NCBI GenBank assembly: GCA_964631605.1
Contig: CAZVYG010000007.1
Coordinates: 1-64,000 of the forward strand
Direction: 5' to 3'
Length of the DNA stretch: 64,000 nucleotides
From: JARKQH01 sp964631605
Lineage (GTDB): Bacteria > Verrucomicrobiota > Verrucomicrobiia > Limisphaerales > UBA8199
The translations under genes and the position numbers were made by a program. The notes under the pieces were generated by a model. It made no database searches, was not told the origin of the DNA, and worked only from the letters and a program-made list of their open reading frames with translations. The first letter of the stretch is position 1. The number at the start of each line of letters is the position of its first letter. Below are positions 34,316 through 44,200 of the stretch, one piece after another.

Positions 34316-35880
34316 CACTCGACGTTTTCCGGCGCCGCCGTTTTGAGCGACGGGTCCTGAGGATGAGCCTGGACCTCCCCTTCGGCGAGTGTTGAGCGCG
34401 AGAAAGCCAGCCGGATACGCCGTGACTCCCCCGCGGCGTTGGTCGCGGCGATGGGCAGTTCGTAAACTCCGTCTGGCAGCGCGAAACGATAGCTGAAGCT
34501 GCCATCGGGCCGCAGCCGAACCTGCCGGTCCCCAATCATCACGGTGGCATCCGGTCCCGCAGCCCCATAGACCACCAACTCGGCATTGACGCTGAACCAG
34601 GACTGGGAGGGAGCGCCGGGCGAGGGCGCTGCAGCCGGGCTTGAAATGTGATCGGATCGAGCGGCTTGTTGTGCCAGAACCGCCTTGAAATGATCGGCCG
34701 CCATAGCCTCCGCTTCGCCTGGCGGCACTCCCGCTGCGGCCAGCCGCAAGGCTTCCCCTCGAATCAGGCGTTCGATCTCCAGGGACCCGATTCCCTCACG
34801 GTGAGTCAACGATTCCGCCAGATAAGCCGCCAACAACTGTTCGTGTTCCGCTGTCCAGGCGGACGTTGCCCGGCCCGGTTTCGGCGGAGGCGGGGTGGGA
34901 CATTCTGAGAGCGCTGTGGTTGGAGTCGCGGCTTTGACGGCCGTGCTTGGAGAAGCGGGCGCCGGTTTCTCCTGTGCCCGGCGAGGGGTATTGACAGCCG
35001 GTGAACAGGGAGGGGCGGTTTCTTTGTGTTCCTTCCGGGGCGCTTGTACTGGAGCCTGCTCTGGCCGGGACATGTCTGGCCTCGGCGTGTTTGCCTGTTG
35101 AGGAGGTTCAACAGTTGCACTGACAAGGGGCGGACCCCCGGCCGCGCCAGCCGCGGGCGGAAGTATCGTGGCAAATTCGGCGGAACGATCCTCGGACGGA
35201 CGTTCAGGCGGTGTTGTCGCCGGGGCGGACACCGCGAGACGATGCCAGGCGTCGTCGGCTCCGTAATACCCGAGCTCGGCCTGATAGGCGGTCCCGGCCT
35301 GTGGCACTGGAACAAACCAGGAACGGGATTCTGGATGGACGGGGATTTCCGGCAAGTGGTGCGCAGTGGAGTGAGACTGCCGAATTCGCAATATGAGCGG
35401 ATGGTCTTTTGAGAGGCGGTTGCAGGCTTGTTGTTGCGCTGGCGACACATTCCAGTGGGCGTAGAGGCAGCGTGGGTCTCTCGCAGTCAAGATCAAGCCG
35501 CCTGCACCCGCCACTTCAGGCAGGTCGGCCACAGTGGGAGGCGTGGCAGCGGCCGGCCGCGGGGATACCAGGAATTTCCGGCCTGGTCCGCTCATGAACT
35601 CTGAAGCAGGCTGATCGCCCTCCAAAAGAATTGGGGGGACATGCACGGATTTGGCCGGGGCGAGCCCTTTTCTTGCGGCAGGCCTTTCCCGCGTGCGTTT
35701 TGGGCCGACCGAGGTCTTGGGGCGATTGCGTGACTTCGAGGAATCGGCCTGCCTGCCGCGTCTTCGGGCCGACTGCCCAAGTTTCCCCAAGCGGCCTTTT
35801 TCTGAGGGCTGGAAATGCACACGGGCGGAAAGGTTTTTGCCTTTCCTGGCCTTATCTGATTGGGCCTGTTGAGCTTTCAT
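34315..35880 (-). CDS. DUF4912 domain protein with long disordered linker
   Basis: A 521-residue protein. A basic, Arg/Lys/Ser-rich N-terminus (about 1-90) leads to a DUF4912 domain around residues 120-220 (ILTARDPRCLYAHWNVSP, RSWFVPVPQAGTAYQAELGYYG). A Pro/Ala-rich low-complexity linker of about 120 residues follows. The C-terminal beta domain has LVVYGAAGPDATVMIGDRQVRLRPDGSFSYRFALPDGVYELPI. The family regularly accompanies GH57 branching enzymes; a carbohydrate-binding or scaffold role for glycogen is inferred. Start: ATG 35880, because a promoter-like pair (35932-35960) overlaps the more distal GTG at 35952. Confidence 0.85.
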
Positions 35881-35931
35881 GTGAACCGGGCCCCCCGCAG
35901 TTTCTGGCCGGGCGTGCTTCTGACGGCGGTC

Positions 35932-35960
35932 AGAATACGGGAGATAACACACTTTCGCAA
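35932..35960 (-). promoter_or_regulatory. Candidate promoter of the DUF4912-GH57 operon
   Basis: On the minus strand TTGCGA (35955-35960), a 17-base spacer and TATTCT (35932-35937). It gives a leader of about 45 bases to the ATG at 35880, which has a G-run (GGGGGG) about ten bases upstream. Confidence 0.45.
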
Positions 35961-36050
35961 CCGGGAATTTGGCCGGGAATCAGCCGTTTCCTTTGTTGCT
36001 GGGCGCTTGCCAGACAAAAGTTGACGGTGTTAATTGGCCTTGGTCATTGA

Positions 36051-36467
36051 ATGAACTCGTTTTCGGCCAACCAGACTGAACGGGCAGGAGCCAAGGGCAG
36101 CCTGATTTACGTGGTTGATGATGAGCCGATGATTCTGGATTTGACGCGGGCTGTGCTTCTGCCGGAGGGGCACCGGGTGGAGTGTTTTCGGGACGCGGCA
36201 ACCGCTTTCGGCGCATTTGCAGCTCAAGCACCGAGGCCGGACCTGGTGATTGCGGATTTCAACATGCATCCGATGAACGGGCTTGAATTTCTAAGACTCT
36301 TGCGACGGGTTCATCCCCGTCAGCGGGTGCTCATGATCAGCGGCACGGTCAGCGCCTCGTTCTTCGAGTCACTCGCCTGCCAGCCCGACGGTTTTCTAGC
36401 CAAACCTTACGAAGCCAGACAGCTTGTGGAAGCCGTGCGGGCGCTGCTGCGCGGCCAATCCGCTTGA
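36051..36467 (+). CDS. Receiver-only response regulator
   Basis: A 138-residue CheY-like protein with no output domain. The acidic pocket is VVDDEP near residue 23. The phosphoacceptor Asp is in LVIADFNMHPMNGLEF; the Pro is shifted by one position compared with the usual MPxMxG. The switch Ser is in VLMISGT and the Lys in GFLAKPYE. All catalytic residues are therefore kept and phosphorylation is likely. No histidine kinase lies in the window. The stop region contains the promoter of the next gene. An N-terminal extension of about 16 polar residues precedes the fold. Confidence 0.9.
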   Translation: MNSFSANQTERAGAKGSLIYVVDDEPMILDLTRAVLLPEGHRVECFRDAATAFGAFAAQAPRPDLVIADFNMHPMNGLEFLRLLRRVHPRQRVLMISGTVSASFFESLACQPDGFLAKPYEARQLVEAVRALLRGQSA

Positions 36468-36491
36468 GTGCCGGCCCGAAATCCATATAAT
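36464..36491 (+). promoter_or_regulatory. Promoter with perfect TATAAT for the AsmA-like gene
   Basis: TTGAGT (36464-36469), a 16-base spacer and TATAAT (36486-36491). The -10 overlaps an in-frame ATG at 36490, so translation should begin at ATG 36505 with a leader of about seven bases. Confidence 0.6.
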
Positions 36492-36504
36492 GCCGTACAT
36501 CGTC

Positions 36505-37266
36505 ATGAAAAAAATACTCATTGGAGGCGTAATTGCCGTTGTTGTGGTGCTGGTTGGTGGCTTGGTGGCAGCCCGTCTGTTCCTGGATCGAGCCATCAAA
36601 CACGGAATCGAAACCGTGGGGCCAATGGTGACCAAGGTGGACGTCCGGCTCGACGCGGTCAATGTAAGGGTGCTTTCGGGCTCGGGGCGGGTGAAGGGTT
36701 TGGTGGTCGGCAACCCCGAAGGCTTCAAGACCCCCTCGGCGATCAAGGTGGGTAGCGCCAGCCTGGCAATTCAGCCCTCCTCAGTGCTGTCGGACAAGAT
36801 CATCATCCGGTCGGTGGAGGTGTTGGCCCCGGAAATCACCTTTGAAACCGACCTCCGCAAAAACAACCTCAGTAAACTGCTCGAAAACGTTGAATCGGCA
36901 ACCGGCAAGACCGGTGCCGATTCCCAGCAGCAGAGCCAGACCAAGCTGCAGGTGGACGACTTCCGCGTAACCGGCGGCAAAATCAATGTCAGCCTGACCC
37001 TGCTTGGCGGGAAATCCGTCACCGTGCCGTTGCCAGACATTCACCTCACCGAATTGGGGCAGGGACCCGAGGGCATCACGGGCGCGGAACTGACCAAGCG
37101 TTTGATTAGCGAACTTAATCGCGTGGCCATTCCCGCCGCCATGGCGGCGGCAAAGGAACTGGCGAAGGGAGCGGGCGACATCATCGAGAGCGTGGGCAAG
37201 GAATCCGTGGAAGGTGTCCGCAAAACGACCAAGGGCATTACCGACCTGTTCAAGAAAAAAGAGTAA
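36505..37266 (+). CDS. AsmA-like membrane-anchored protein
   Basis: A 253-residue protein. One N-terminal transmembrane segment (KILIGGVIAVVVVLVGGLVAARLFL) is followed by a periplasmic domain with the AsmA/DUF748-like strand pattern: VRVLSGSGRVKGLVVGNPEGF, AIKVGSASLAIQPSSVLSDKIIIRSVEVLAPEITFE, LQVDDFRVTGGKINVSL. The C-terminal 60 residues are an amphipathic, Ala/Lys-rich helix (AMAAAKELAKGAGDIIESVGKESV). It is much shorter than AsmA itself. Relatives are implicated in phospholipid transport or outer-membrane homeostasis; the role here is unknown. Residues upstream of ATG 36505 in the same frame are not expected to be translated because the -10 box overlaps them. Confidence 0.75.
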   Translation: MKKILIGGVIAVVVVLVGGLVAARLFLDRAIKHGIETVGPMVTKVDVRLDAVNVRVLSGSGRVKGLVVGNPEGFKTPSAIKVGSASLAIQPSSVLSDKIIIRSVEVLAPEITFETDLRKNNLSKLLENVESATGKTGADSQQQSQTKLQVDDFRVTGGKINVSLTLLGGKSVTVPLPDIHLTELGQGPEGITGAELTKRLISELNRVAIPAAMAAAKELAKGAGDIIESVGKESVEGVRKTTKGITDLFKKKE

Positions 37267-37467
37267 CATTTGCCAAAATTTCCCGTTGACAGTTGGCTGG
37301 GGAACGGGAGAATGCTCGGCCAATGCTTCGGAACTTTCTGGCAGCAGGCAGCTTAACTTGTTGGTCAGCGTGGTGCGTGTCAGAGGCACGGGCTTTCTCC
37401 ATGGGCTGGCCGGCGAGGCGGCTGCGTCTTCAACAAAGCTCCTGATCGCTAAACCAACAACCGACCT

Positions 37468-38877
37468 ATGAACAATCAAGACAAGCAATCGGCTGGCCAA
37501 CTGCCAGCCTTCATCACCAGCGCGACGCCCAACCCGGCGACTAATCGCGCCCCGTGGTACAAAAACACGGCCCCAACCTACGCGGGCATTTTCTTGTGGT
37601 TCGTATTCTGGCAGGACGCGGCCAAAGCCGCGGCGCCCGGCGGGACGCTGGCTGCGGGGGTGGGGTGGGCGCTGGTGAGTCTGGTGATCGCCGCGCTGGT
37701 TTGCCATTTCCTGTTTTACCTTGTACCAGGCATGTTCGGCATGAAGACCGGCCTGCCCCTTTATATCGTGGGCACCTCCACCTTCGGAGCCCAGGGCGGT
37801 TTCCTCATGCCGGGCTTTCTGATGGGCGTTCTCCAGTTTGGCTGGCTGGGCGTGAACATCTATTTCTCCTCGCTGGCCTTGAGCGGCATGATCCCCATCA
37901 AGGCTGAGATCATTATGGTTTTGTGGGGTGTGCTGGCAGCCTTTGTCGGGCTCAAGGGCATCCAGTATGTGGCCCGCGTGGCCACCTGGCTGCCGCTGAT
38001 TCCACTGGTCGTGCTGCTGTGGCTGACCGCCAAAACAATCGGTCATGTGGGCGACTTCAATCCGGACACGTTGATCGCTGCCCAGAAAGCGCTGAATCCA
38101 ACCGGTCCCGGGGCCCTGAGTGCGTTGGGGGTGCTGGCAGTCATGCTGACTTACGTGGTGGGTTTCTTTGCCACCGCCGGGGCGGCCGGTGTGGATTTTG
38201 GAACCAACAGCCGGGACAAGAACGACGTCCAAATGGGCGGTTTGATCGGCGTCGCGCTGGCCATCCTTGTCACGGCCGGATTGTCCTTGCTGATTGTCGC
38301 GGGCGTGTATGGCTCGCTCAAGACGGGCGTGGACGCGGCGGCAACCAAGAACCTGAGCCTGAGTTCATTCGACCTCATTCCGGTCGTCCTGGGCGAAAGC
38401 ACGGCGAAATGGGTCTGGTTCCTTTTGGCCGTTTCGGCGTTCCCACCGGCATGTTTCAGCTCCTTCATTGCCGCGAACAGTTTCAAGACCACGCTTCCGA
38501 AAGTGAACCCGTTCGTGTCCGTTGGCATTGGCGCCGCGGTCAGTATCGCGCTGGCGATTACGGGCCTGGTGGCCAAGGCCATCAGCGTGTTTGTGATCAT
38601 CGGCGCCTCATTTGGTCCCATCTGCGGCGCAATGATGGTGGATTATTTCCTGTCCGGCGGCAAATGGACGGGCCCCCGGGCCGGGTTCAATCCCGCCGGC
38701 TGGATCTCCTGGGCCTTGGGCTTTGTCGTGGGAATCCTGCCCAACCTCGGGGTCAATGTTCCTGCCGCGCCGGTGTTGGCGTTTGCGGTCGGCGCAATCG
38801 TCTATTTCCTTTGCGCCAAGGCAGGGCTGCAATCTCCCGTCGTACCGCTTCCAGAAAAAGCAGCTCCGGCCAAATAG
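37468..38877 (+). CDS. NCS1-family purine/cytosine permease-like transporter
   Basis: A 469-residue membrane protein with about 12 hydrophobic segments. Signature sequences for the nucleobase:cation symporter-1 family are RAPWYKNTAPTYAGIFLW at the start of TM1, GTSTFGAQGGFLMPGFLMGVLQFGWLGVNIYF, GLKGIQYVARVATWLPLIPLV and PICGAMMVDYFLSGGKW. The gene likely imports cytosine, a purine or a related heterocycle with Na+ or H+. The 200 bases upstream hold a possible TTGACA (37285-37290) with a weak GAGAAT 16 bases later; nothing else is seen there. A strong terminator follows the gene. Confidence 0.88.
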   Translation: MNNQDKQSAGQLPAFITSATPNPATNRAPWYKNTAPTYAGIFLWFVFWQDAAKAAAPGGTLAAGVGWALVSLVIAALVCHFLFYLVPGMFGMKTGLPLYIVGTSTFGAQGGFLMPGFLMGVLQFGWLGVNIYFSSLALSGMIPIKAEIIMVLWGVLAAFVGLKGIQYVARVATWLPLIPLVVLLWLTAKTIGHVGDFNPDTLIAAQKALNPTGPGALSALGVLAVMLTYVVGFFATAGAAGVDFGTNSRDKNDVQMGGLIGVALAILVTAGLSLLIVAGVYGSLKTGVDAAATKNLSLSSFDLIPVVLGESTAKWVWFLLAVSAFPPACFSSFIAANSFKTTLPKVNPFVSVGIGAAVSIALAITGLVAKAISVFVIIGASFGPICGAMMVDYFLSGGKWTGPRAGFNPAGWISWALGFVVGILPNLGVNVPAAPVLAFAVGAIVYFLCAKAGLQSPVVPLPEKAAPAK

Positions 38878-38921
38878 AGTCCGGCCGGCAAGCGCGCAGC
38901 TTTCAGCAATACTGTGCTTTG

Positions 38922-38956
38922 GCCCGCCTTGGCGTCCAACCCCAAGGCGGGCTTTT
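38922..38956 (+). terminator. Rho-independent terminator after the NCS1 permease gene
   Basis: GCCCGCCTTGG (38922-38932), a short loop, CCAAGGCGGGC (38942-38952), then TTTT. The 11-bp stem is perfect and G/C-rich. Confidence 0.9.
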
Positions 38957-39031
38957 AGGAGTCGGGTGACGGGGGGGGGTAAGTTTATCTTGCCGGCATG
39001 GAACCCAGGCGATCAGCCATGCCGTGGCGCT

Positions 39032-39391
39032 CTATTGGAAATAGGCGCCGGCGGTTACGAGCAGCGACTCGACCGAGTCCTTCTGAAGGTATTGGTCCGC
39101 GCCCGCTTTGAGAATGGCGGCGATGGTTGATTCATCCTGGTTCAAGTGCGTAAACACCACGACCGGGGTTCCAGGGTCATTGTGCTTCAAAAACTTGAGG
39201 AGGTTCAGGCCATTCTCCCCAGCCAGATCCAGTTCCAGGATGGTCAGACACAAATCATTGTTGCCGGCCAACTCCAGGGCCTCGGTCGCATTTTGGGCGC
39301 AGATGACCACTTGACCCGCCTCCTTGAAGGAGGCAGAGACGGTTTCTCGCCAGGACCCGTCCGCATCAATAAACAAAACCTTCTTACCCAT
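39032..39391 (-). CDS. Receiver-only protein with Glu at the phosphoacceptor position
   Basis: A 119-residue CheY-like receiver. The acidic pair is in VLFIDADGS, the switch Thr in VVVFTH and the Lys in GADQYLQKDS. Aligning the usual DxxMPxxxG loop gives ELDLAGENG, so the phosphoacceptor Asp is replaced by Glu and the Pro by Ala. Such a domain cannot be phosphorylated in the normal way and may mimic the active state. Alternatively it is regulated by binding only. Start: ATG 39391 (or 39403). The open frame extends further upstream with no support. It is divergent from the secreted protein gene at 39689. Confidence 0.85.
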   Translation of the reverse strand: MGKKVLFIDADGSWRETVSASFKEAGQVVICAQNATEALELAGNNDLCLTILELDLAGENGLNLLKFLKHNDPGTPVVVFTHLNQDESTIAAILKAGADQYLQKDSVESLLVTAGAYFQ

Positions 39392-39559
39392 TATTCCGTA
39401 CATAGGCGAGCCATCGGGCAAAGCAAGGATTTTTGACCGCCGCCGTTTTTTGGCCAGCGCACGAAAACCCTTCCCGCTGCGGGCGGCGGCCGGCTTCACT
39501 TGGCCCCAGTCTCGTGGGGGTGGCCACGGGTGACGCGCGTGGCGACCGGGTTTCTCAGC

Positions 39560-39581
39560 GGTTAGGCAAAGGTTAAGCAAA
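39560..39581. repeat. Tandem 11-bp direct repeat next to a -35-like box
   Basis: GGTTAGGCAAA (39560-39570) is followed directly by GGTTAAGCAAA (39571-39581), and TTGACA begins at 39585. Eleven-base spacing places both copies on the same DNA face, as in sites of OmpR/PhoB-type regulators. The -10 for this -35 is unclear (AAGGTA at 39608). It lies between the receiver gene and the secreted protein gene, so either could be controlled. Confidence 0.45.
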
Positions 39582-39688
39582 GGATTGACAAGGCCGCTCC
39601 TGTGTGAAAGGTATCAGGCAGCCCCCGAGCCATTGGCGCCCGCGCGATGCAAGATGGGGCGGAGAAAGCATAAACGTCGAGAATAATT

Positions 39689-40294
39689 ATGAAGAGGTTG
39701 ATCATCACTCTGAGTGTGTTGGTTCTAACGGCAACAGCGATGGCCCAGGAACACTTGCCGCGACAGGAGGCCCTCAAATATGCCTTCCTGGTAAGCGTGG
39801 ATTTGAAAAACTTGCAGGGCACGCCCATCCCCACAGACGTTGACGTCAAACGCGCTGTGGCCATGCGCGACGGGGACTACGGGGCCTTGGTCCTGCCCGA
39901 GGCGAAACTGAGCGTGACCGCGGTCGCCAACGCCGGCGCCTCGGTGGTGCCGCTTGGCCAGCTTTGGCTGCATCGCCTGACTCCCATGAAGGACGGCAGC
40001 GGCATCCCCGAGGACAGCCTGCGGCTGGTCACAGTAGAGGCCGGGCAGGAAACCGGAACTGCCGTGCAATGCGCCCTGGGCGTCAAAGGCAACGGCTCCG
40101 GAGGTTTGGAACTGCTCCTTTATGGGAAAGGCCAGGAACCGGTGCTGAGCGTGCCTTTGCGCCAGGCGGAAAGCTCGAACGACGCCCCCATCAGCATGGA
40201 TGCCGAGCGCACCGGCGACGAGGGGGGAAGAATCATCCTCCGCATTCTGGGCCGGTACCGGGCGAGCATTCCTGTGACTGAACTCGGCTTTTAG
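39689..40294 (+). CDS. Secreted protein of unknown function
   Basis: A 201-residue protein I do not recognise. It has a Sec signal peptide (MKRLIITLSVLVLTATAMAQ, cleavage after AMA) and then a single domain. Features: PRQEALKYAFLVSVDLKNLQGTP, IPTDVDVKRAVAMRDGDYGALVLPEAKL, GQLWLHRLTPMKDG and a final ILRILGRYRASIPVTEL. There are no cysteines suggesting disulphides except one (VQCALG) and no membrane segment after the signal. Weak GAGAA precedes the ATG. It lies downstream of the 11-bp direct repeats. A stand-alone periplasmic or secreted protein is the most that can be said. Confidence 0.75.
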   Translation: MKRLIITLSVLVLTATAMAQEHLPRQEALKYAFLVSVDLKNLQGTPIPTDVDVKRAVAMRDGDYGALVLPEAKLSVTAVANAGASVVPLGQLWLHRLTPMKDGSGIPEDSLRLVTVEAGQETGTAVQCALGVKGNGSGGLELLLYGKGQEPVLSVPLRQAESSNDAPISMDAERTGDEGGRIILRILGRYRASIPVTELGF

Positions 40295-40413
40295 CCGGGC
40301 ATAATTCCCGGGAAACAGGGGAGTGGGGCCGAGGGGCTGTCTGGAAAAAAGACAAGTAGATTGCCCTTTGACTCGGCGGCGTTCGGTGGCGAAGTGTTAG
40401 CGTGAGACCACCG

Positions 40414-41178
40414 ATGCGCGCGAGTCTGAAAACAGAGAATTCCAAAACGGAACGGGCTTTTTGCCGGCCGGGGCGGCCGGCTTTTACCCTCATCGAGCTG
40501 CTGGTCGTGATTGCCATTATCGCGATCCTGGCCGCGATGTTGTTGCCTGCGTTGTCCAAAGCCAAGGAGCGGGCCAAGCTGACCGGGTGTTTGAATAATC
40601 TGCGGCAAGTCGGGCTGGCCACCACGATTTACGCCAACGACCTCAAGGACGAGCTCCCGCCGCGCCTAGCCAAAGGGTCGGATGGGACCTTTTACTCGAG
40701 CCAATACGCCTGGGTCGGCCGGGCGGGAAATGTCAACCCGTACAACTTCATGGATGCCTCCGGGCGTCCGCTGAACTCCTACCTGGGGACTTATGCCCCG
40801 ACAGGTGAAGTGGAGGTGGCGCGGTGCCCGAGCGAGAGCAAGGCAACCGGGAGTTATTATAAATACGGTTCCTCCTTTCCCAACAATGTTCACGGCGACC
40901 CCGCTTTCAATACGCTTGGCGTGGGCAATGACCGAAGCTGCAAACTTTCCCAAATCAAAAGCGTCACCCGCATGGTGGTGATTGGCGAGGCCGGCTGCTA
41001 TTTCCCATCTTGGAACGGGACGGCCGCCCCCGTCGAGGAATACCGGCACACCAAATACCCTGACCACCGTTGGAACATGGCCTTTGCCGACGGCCACGCC
41101 GAATTCATGAGAATTCCGCTCACCAACGGCATCCGCAGCATGTATGGGGTGAATTTTACCTTTAACCGGGATAAGTAG
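40414..41178 (+). CDS. Prepilin-like protein (type II secretion pseudopilin-type)
   Basis: A 254-residue protein with a basic leader ending CRPGRPA, then FTLIELLVVIAIIAILAAMLLPAL. As at 17572, Ala replaces Gly at -1 and Glu +5 is conserved. The globular domain has KLTGCLNNLRQVGLATTIYANDL, VEVARCPSES and a C-terminal HRWNMAFADGHAEFMR, the H-x9-DG-type motif. ATG 40414 is preferred over GTG 40402. TTGACT lies upstream (40369-40374), but no good -10 is seen. The large LamG/Ig protein gene follows after 66 bases on the same strand, the second such pairing in the window. Confidence 0.85.
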   Translation: MRASLKTENSKTERAFCRPGRPAFTLIELLVVIAIIAILAAMLLPALSKAKERAKLTGCLNNLRQVGLATTIYANDLKDELPPRLAKGSDGTFYSSQYAWVGRAGNVNPYNFMDASGRPLNSYLGTYAPTGEVEVARCPSESKATGSYYKYGSSFPNNVHGDPAFNTLGVGNDRSCKLSQIKSVTRMVVIGEAGCYFPSWNGTAAPVEEYRHTKYPDHRWNMAFADGHAEFMRIPLTNGIRSMYGVNFTFNRDK

Positions 41179-41244
41179 GGAACTCGTCCGTCAACTCATT
41201 GCACAGAAAAGCCTGTTTAACAAAACCAGAACCCAACTCCAGTA

Positions 41245-44200
41245 ATGAAAATGCGTCATGTAATTCGAACCACACGACTTCTGGCCATCGCGGCCGGAGT
41301 GCTGTTCACTGCCGGCAGTCAGGCCGGCATTATCTATAGCGACACCTTCCAGACCTATCCGGTCCAAAGTCCAGCGCCCAACCCGCTGACCAACGGCCCG
41401 GCGGGAGGTCAATGGTGGTTTGTGGATCCCACGCCCCCAACGATTGGGGCCAACGAACACCGCATCTACGATTCCGGAACCGGTGGCTCAGCCCTGCAAA
41501 GCCGATGCTGGATCAGCAGTGCTGATAATGCCAAAATAACCAACGCCATCACCCTTCCAGCACTGCCGCCCGGGCCGGGACCGCACACTTTCACCCTGAC
41601 GTTCCTGGCCGCGACCGACACGACGACGGCGGGCCGAAGGGCGACCTTTCTCTATGAGATCGCCAGCACAGGCGGCAACCTGCAATTTGTCTCCGGCGGC
41701 AACCTCGACGCCAGCCAGGCCTTTACGGGGCTCGCGGGTTACGGCGTGGCCCCGGAAGGGGCAAAGGGCAAGACCGATGACCGCAAATTCCAAGTGGTTT
41801 TCACCGGCGCGAACCTCACCACCTCGGACAAGATTTTTGTCAGCCTGGCGCGGGTGACCAATTCGGGCGCGGCGGGTGCCTTTATCGCGATAGACGACGT
41901 TTCCCTTGCGTTGAACTTTGGGCCGCCGGTGGTGGTGCAAGACCCGGTTTCACAAACGGTATCCGCGGGTGACCCAGTCACCTTCACTGCCGTATTCACG
42001 AATTTTCCGGATGTTTACCAATGGTATAAGAACGACGTGGCCATTCCGGGCGCCACCTCGACCAGCTACACGATTCCTTTTGTCACCAAGCCGGATGAAG
42101 GATCCTATCGGCTCTGGGCCACCAACAGCGAAGGTTTCGCGGGGACCGCACCGGCCACCTTGACGGTGAATGATCCCACCGCGCCGACCCTGGCGAGTGC
42201 CCGGGGCTTGCTCACACTGGAGCATGCGCTGATTCGGTTTTCAGAACCCGTGGAGGAGGTGTCGGCTACCAACGCGTCCAATTACAGCGTCAACAACAGT
42301 GTGACCGTCAATAGTGCCACCTTGGTGGATGCCTTTACCGTGGAGCTGTTCACCTCCTCCTTGAATGCCGGGGCGAACTACACAACAACGGTTTCGGGGG
42401 TTCGGGACCTGGCTGGCAACACAATCCAAGCCGGCTCGACGATCAGCTTCTCGACTCCGGCACTCGTGGTGTCTTCCGCGCGGTACGACGCCGGCACGAC
42501 GGCAACCCATCCGCTGGGTCCGCCGGATCCAACCAGCGCGGCGGGCGGTTACTGGTCGCAAACCACCAACCTGAACGCCGGCATGGCGGCTTATGGCGTG
42601 ATTGACGATCTGGGAACGGGATTGAACGCCTGGACGGTCAGCGACCAGAACAGCTCATCCACGGGCGGCATCCTGGACTATCGGCTCGCGATTGACGACC
42701 GCTCGGACAATTTGGCGCAAAGCAACGGCTGGCGCCTGCTGTTTGTCAGCCGCATGCCGTCCTACCCGATCGGGACTACGCCGGTCGTGCTTTACAGTCA
42801 CCCCGGCATTCCGCGCCGCTACGGCATGGTGTTTGGCGTGAACGCCAATAACGAACTGACGGCGGCACTCTTGGGCGGGGCCACTTACGTGCTGCCCGGC
42901 GATCCCCTGGCCTATCATACCCATGTCATCGTGTTCGATCCGGCTACGACCAATGCAACGTATTATTGCGACGGCCAGCGCATTGTTGCGGGATACACGG
43001 GCCAGGCAAATACGGCTTACAACGGCTTGGCGTTCGGCACCGGCTCGAGCACGGCCACCGGCGACATGAATTTCCATCGTGTCCAACTCGACGTGGTGGG
43101 CGGCACGACCCCCGTGGTGGTGTCACATCCGCAGAGTTCGACCAACGGCGTGGGCCAGAAAGTGACTTTCAGCGCCAGCTTCACTCCCTTTGTCGCCGCT
43201 TTTCAGTGGCTGTCCAACAATGTGGTGATTTCGGGGGCGGTCAGCAACTCCTACACGACGGACTTCATTACCCTGGGAATGAACGGCACGCAGTACCGGT
43301 GCCGCGCCCTCCACGCTCTGGGCAACGTGGAGACTGAGCCCGCGACGCTGACAGTTACTTCCGACACCGAACCGCCGACCGTGGTCAGCACCAAGGGCTC
43401 GCTGCTTCTCGACCGCGTGGTGATCACCTATTCCGAGCCGGTGCTCGAGTTCTATGCCACGAACATCGCCAACTACGTCTGGGTCAACCCGGGAGTGACG
43501 AACCTGTCCGCCCGGTTGGCAGATCCTTTGACCGTCGAGCTTCGAACGACGCCGCAGGCGGCCAACAGCAACTATACCGTCCGGATCAGCAACGTTCGCG
43601 ATACCTCCAACCTACCCATCGCCAATAACACTCTGGCTTCCTTCAAAACGGCCAGACTGGCGGTTTTCGCCAAGTACGACGCGGGTAACACTACGTCCCG
43701 GCCGGCGGGTCCTCCCGACCCTGCGACCGCCGAGGGCGGTTCGTGGGTGGTCAATCTTGGCACGGATCCGCTGCTGATCACCAACGCGGTGCTTGATGAT
43801 TTCGGCACAGGTTTGCACGCTTGGGAAGTAACTGACCAGACCACCGGCGCCGGCCAGTTCATCCAGTTCAATGCGCCAATGACACCCGAGCAGCAGGCGG
43901 CTGCCCGAGCCAATGGCTGGGTCATGTCCATCCGGGGCCGCTTCGCCAACGATTTTGGCAGCAGCTTCACGGTGATGTCACAGGCCGGAGATCAAGCCGG
44001 CAACCGGGTGCTTTTGTGGTTTGATATTGACGCCGGCGGCGCGCTGGTGGTTCGTCCACAGGGATCGGCGGATATCACCCTGACGGAGCCCGGCCTGGGG
44101 ATTCTGGAGTATCATCTGCACCAGGTGGTGTGGGACCCCACGAGGACCAACGCCTCCTACTATTTTGACGGGCAATTGGTCCTCAGTGGCTGGCCGGGAG

